Shown here in pieces: positions 61,954-64,000 of a stretch of 64,000 bases of DNA. Position 1 is the stretch's first letter. Each line of letters opens with the position of its first letter. This stretch comes from Sycobia sp. Sy_11 (Eukaryota; Arthropoda; Insecta; Hymenoptera; Epichrysomallidae). Under the pieces are notes generated by a model. It was not told where the DNA came from, did no database searches, and saw only the letters and a program-made list of their open reading frames with translations. The position numbers and the translations under genes were made by a program. The stretch covers positions 124,001-188,000 of the forward strand of contig JACCIC010000281.1 of assembly GCA_018907035.1 (NCBI GenBank), given 5' to 3'.

Positions 61954-62860
61954 TATAACCCCAAAATCGGGTTATTACTTACTATTCGTGTGCATGTGTG
62001 TGGACTCTTCCACGCTGCTGGTTGTGCACTCCGCTGGAAAGGGGACGGGGAACGAGAAATGAACTACGCGAGTGGCTTTATCGGATTATGACAATATTAA
62101 CATTTATTTATACAAACAGACTATTTACAACAATAAAGTAGTACATTCGCTATGTACAGCTTTCGGGTTCCGCGACGCTACGTTAATTATTTATAAAACT
62201 ACTTAATCGTACAAACTACTCAGGGACGGGGGAAACGGAACGGGACGCTTTCGATATAACACACGTGGGAACGACGGTACATTAGAAGATTACACACTAT
62301 AGTTTACATGCAATTCACATGCGAAATCATTTACTACCGCATAAAATTACAAGATAAAATAACGATAGAATCTACGCGCGATATACACCTAACAATTGAG
62401 ATTAAGCGGGCGCGGCGGTGGGCCAGGAGCCTAGCTATATGCACGTATGAATCATTACAACAGAAGTAGAAGGCTACTTGCGGCCGACGACGACGATGCT
62501 GTCGCTGGCCGAAAGCTCGCTGATGCTCGCTGGTGCTCGCACGAAGTTTACGCCAAGGCAAACTTGTAATTCGTTACCGCAAAGGATGCTACAATAGCGA
62601 CCTGAACTATATGGTTCGTAACGAACGAAAGACGAAACACGAGAACGGTAATTCAAGGCGGTACGAAACGAAGGTGCGTCGAAAAGGTATGAACTCCGGG
62701 GACGAAAGAGAAAGTGCAAGTGAAGTTCATTCCGAACTTCATACGTACAGTTGCGCTTCCAGCGCCCTCGCGGCTCGCGCGTATCTTTTCGCGAACTCAC
62801 ACGAACACTCGCGGTTTCACACGAGCGCTCTAACCTACCACCGCCATTCGGGCGGTTACA
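61954..62860 (-). repeat. Gypsy 1: 5' LTR (907 bp)
   Basis: Direct partner of 50983-51894. On the minus strand it starts TGTAACCGCC at 62860 and ends GGGGTTATA at 61954. It ends precisely where AGCT and the BEL LTR resume at 62861. Confidence 0.93.
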
Positions 62861-62864
62861 AGCT
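62861..62864. repeat. Target-site duplication AGCT, right of Gypsy 1
   Basis: AGCT, partner of 50979-50982; continues directly into the BEL LTR. Confidence 0.85.
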
Positions 62865-63120
62865 ATACGTATTAGTATATGCTCCTACAAATGAGCGATA
62901 TATTGTGCATGTCGATCTAAGCACAAGGAAAAAGTTAAGCCAAGTCGAACGTGTATACCATAAATCCGTACGTATTAGTATATCCTCCTGCAATTGAACG
63001 ATAAACTATGCGTTTATGACAAGGATCTGGCTCGAAGGACCGAAAAATGGCTGCGTTGTTTAGAAGTGTATAAGTCAAATAGGACTTCCACACCTTCCAA
63101 AGAGGAAGATCGGTAAGCTA
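62865..63120 (-). repeat. BEL/Pao copy 2: LTR, right part
   Basis: Continuation of the BEL LTR after Gypsy 1; it matches copy 1 at 4290-4430 ('tattagtatatgctcctNcaa', 'aaggatctggctcgaaggaccgaaaaatgg', 'gaagtgtataagtcaaa'). Within it, 'cgtattagtatat.ctcct.caa..ga.cgata' occurs twice, at about 62867-62904 and 62970-63005, an internal tandem duplication not seen in copy 1. Confidence 0.75.
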
Positions 63121-63454
63121 AGTTAACTTGTCCAAGTCTATAGTTCGAGATTCTCACAAGTAAGTATAATTGGTGAATTTAACAGCAGACTAGAAGCACA
63201 TTGAAAAACCGCCCACTTTGTTGTTTGGAAGTGTATAAGTCAAGTAAAACTTTAAACCTTCCAAGAGCAATAAGACTTACTTATAGTGCTCAGTCTCCAA
63301 ACTTGATTGCGGGTAGAAAGCTAAGGCATAAAAGGCCACTTCTTATCTGTAGTATTGGCATTTCGTTGTCTACTTCAGTAAGGAAGAAGTGAATGCCTGT
63401 TACCAGACGTATAAGACTTGAAGCTTACCATTATATTGTAAGCGGCTAGAACAA
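63121..63454. other. Unassigned sequence right of BEL LTR
   Basis: 'gtttggaagtgtataagtcaagtaaaac' at about 63221-63248 repeats LTR text from 63060-63085, so this may be more BEL LTR or a second LTR fragment. The 63-codon plus frame at 63201-63392 has no domain. Confidence 0.4.
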
Positions 63455-64000
63455 TGTTTAAAATCAGAACTTGTTTACAAAATTAATTGTATGAATTGTA
63501 ATAAATACTACATTGAACAAACAGGTAGATATTTAAAAAAGGAAAATTGATGAACATAAATATAGTTTACATAGCTCACATATTACTTCTTGTTTAAAGG
63601 AGCATTGTTTAAAGTATTACATTCTTTTGATTTTGTGAATATGAATATTTTGGAACATGGTATTAATAATAAGTATAAAAGGGAGCGACATTTCCAAGAA
63701 TCATAATAATGTGAATTTAATGTTAGAGTCTAGTAAATTAGATAACATTTATCGTTCCTTATGATTGGTTTTGAACAATTTCTGTAGAAGGGGATTTTAT
63801 ATTGAATTTACTAAATTTGGTAGTGGAGATAAGGTATATGTAGATTAGAATATAAGGTTTACATTAGGCCTTGATGGGGAGCCGTAGCGAGCTCGAAACG
63901 TTAGACTGCGACTTCAATTAGATTAGTTTACGGGTGTAATTGTATAGAAGGACAGTCTGAGTGACATTATAATTTTTAATTTTTAGTCTAAACAGTTCAG
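63455..64000 (+). mobile_element. PLE F: Penelope-like element end on the plus strand
   Basis: Plus-strand DNA here matches the PLE endonuclease C-terminus. It decodes in pieces as C-M-N-C-N-K-Y-Y-I-E-Q-T-G-R-Y-L-K-K near 63488-63540, then E-H-K-Y-S-L and C-L-K. It is followed by the tail: 'attggttttgaacaatttctgtagaagggg', the ribozyme region (63865-63906) and a damaged palindrome at 63951-63965. Y-I-G reads Y-I-E, so the nuclease signature is lost, and small indels break the frame. The element may continue past the window. Confidence 0.85.
63865..63906 (+). ncRNA. Degenerate hammerhead ribozyme, PLE F
   Basis: Stem II (GAGC/GCUC), GAAAC and GUU are kept, but the first core strand reads UUGAUGGG instead of CUGAUGAG and stem I no longer pairs well (GGCC against AGAC). 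Two invariant core positions are changed, so cleavage is not expected. Confidence 0.7.

Larger units (their letters stand above)
50983..62860 (-). mobile_element. Gypsy 1: 11.88 kb LTR element inserted in BEL LTR
   Basis: Two direct LTRs (50983-51894 and 61954-62860) in the same orientation, ends TGTAACC...GGTTATA on the minus strand, flanked by a 4 bp duplication AGCT (50979-50982, 62861-62864). BEL LTR sequence lies on both outer sides, proving a single insertion. In minus-strand order: 5' LTR, 3.5 kb AT-rich leader, gag (58432-56550), protease, RT, RNase H, then an unusual frame with a second CCHC motif, repeats, a polypurine tract and the 3' LTR. Integrase is not seen. The LTRs differ by roughly a dozen substitutions and three indels by eye, so insertion is fairly recent. 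Confidence 0.9.

Overview
The window reads as an insect nuclear genome, most plausibly a hymenopteran and perhaps an ant. It is AT-rich, full of microsatellites, and composed almost entirely of transposable elements of kinds known from insects: Penelope-like elements (PLEs), mariners, BEL/Pao and Gypsy LTR retrotransposons, an I/Loa-type non-LTR element and a tRNA-derived SINE. The host guess rests on this repertoire alone. I found no host protein-coding gene I can defend. The only coding frame without an internal break that corresponds to a full-length protein is a mariner transposase at 13210-14247.

Layout. 1-5515: a BEL/Pao copy on the minus strand, cut on its left by the end of a PLE, split in its gag by a deleted mariner (3253-4090), and joined on its right to a 5'-truncated PLE carrying a hammerhead ribozyme. 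5695-12360: an LTR-like GC-rich patch, copy A of an unidentified AT-rich repeat (6258-8215), a Gypsy pol fragment (8976-10193) and unassigned DNA. 12380-15330: a decayed PLE with a mariner inserted in its endonuclease region. 16490-16845: a short PLE end on the plus strand. 18974-25240: a decayed Gypsy whose gag is split by the longest PLE copy (22545-25030). 25520-28265: repeat copy B and an LTR-like patch. 28270-40430: mostly AT-rich DNA with a mariner stub, a SINE in perfect target duplications, a 266 bp mariner-type MITE and a 2.08 kb inverted repeat. 40430-43829: an I/Loa-type non-LTR element. 44110-46360: an LTR-like promoter patch, then a PLE remnant hosting a second mariner. 46985-63120: a second BEL/Pao copy whose 5' LTR is split by an 11.88 kb Gypsy-type element (50983-62860) with two LTRs and AGCT target duplications. 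63455-64000: one more PLE end.

The insertion order can be read in several places: mariners lie inside PLEs, a PLE lies inside a Gypsy gag, a mariner lies inside a BEL gag, and a Gypsy lies inside a BEL LTR. The most unusual objects are the 11.88 kb Gypsy (similar LTRs, broken pol, no visible integrase, a second CCHC zinc-knuckle frame in its place, and a 3.5 kb AT-rich leader), the hammerhead ribozymes in the PLE ends, and the 2.08 kb foldback.
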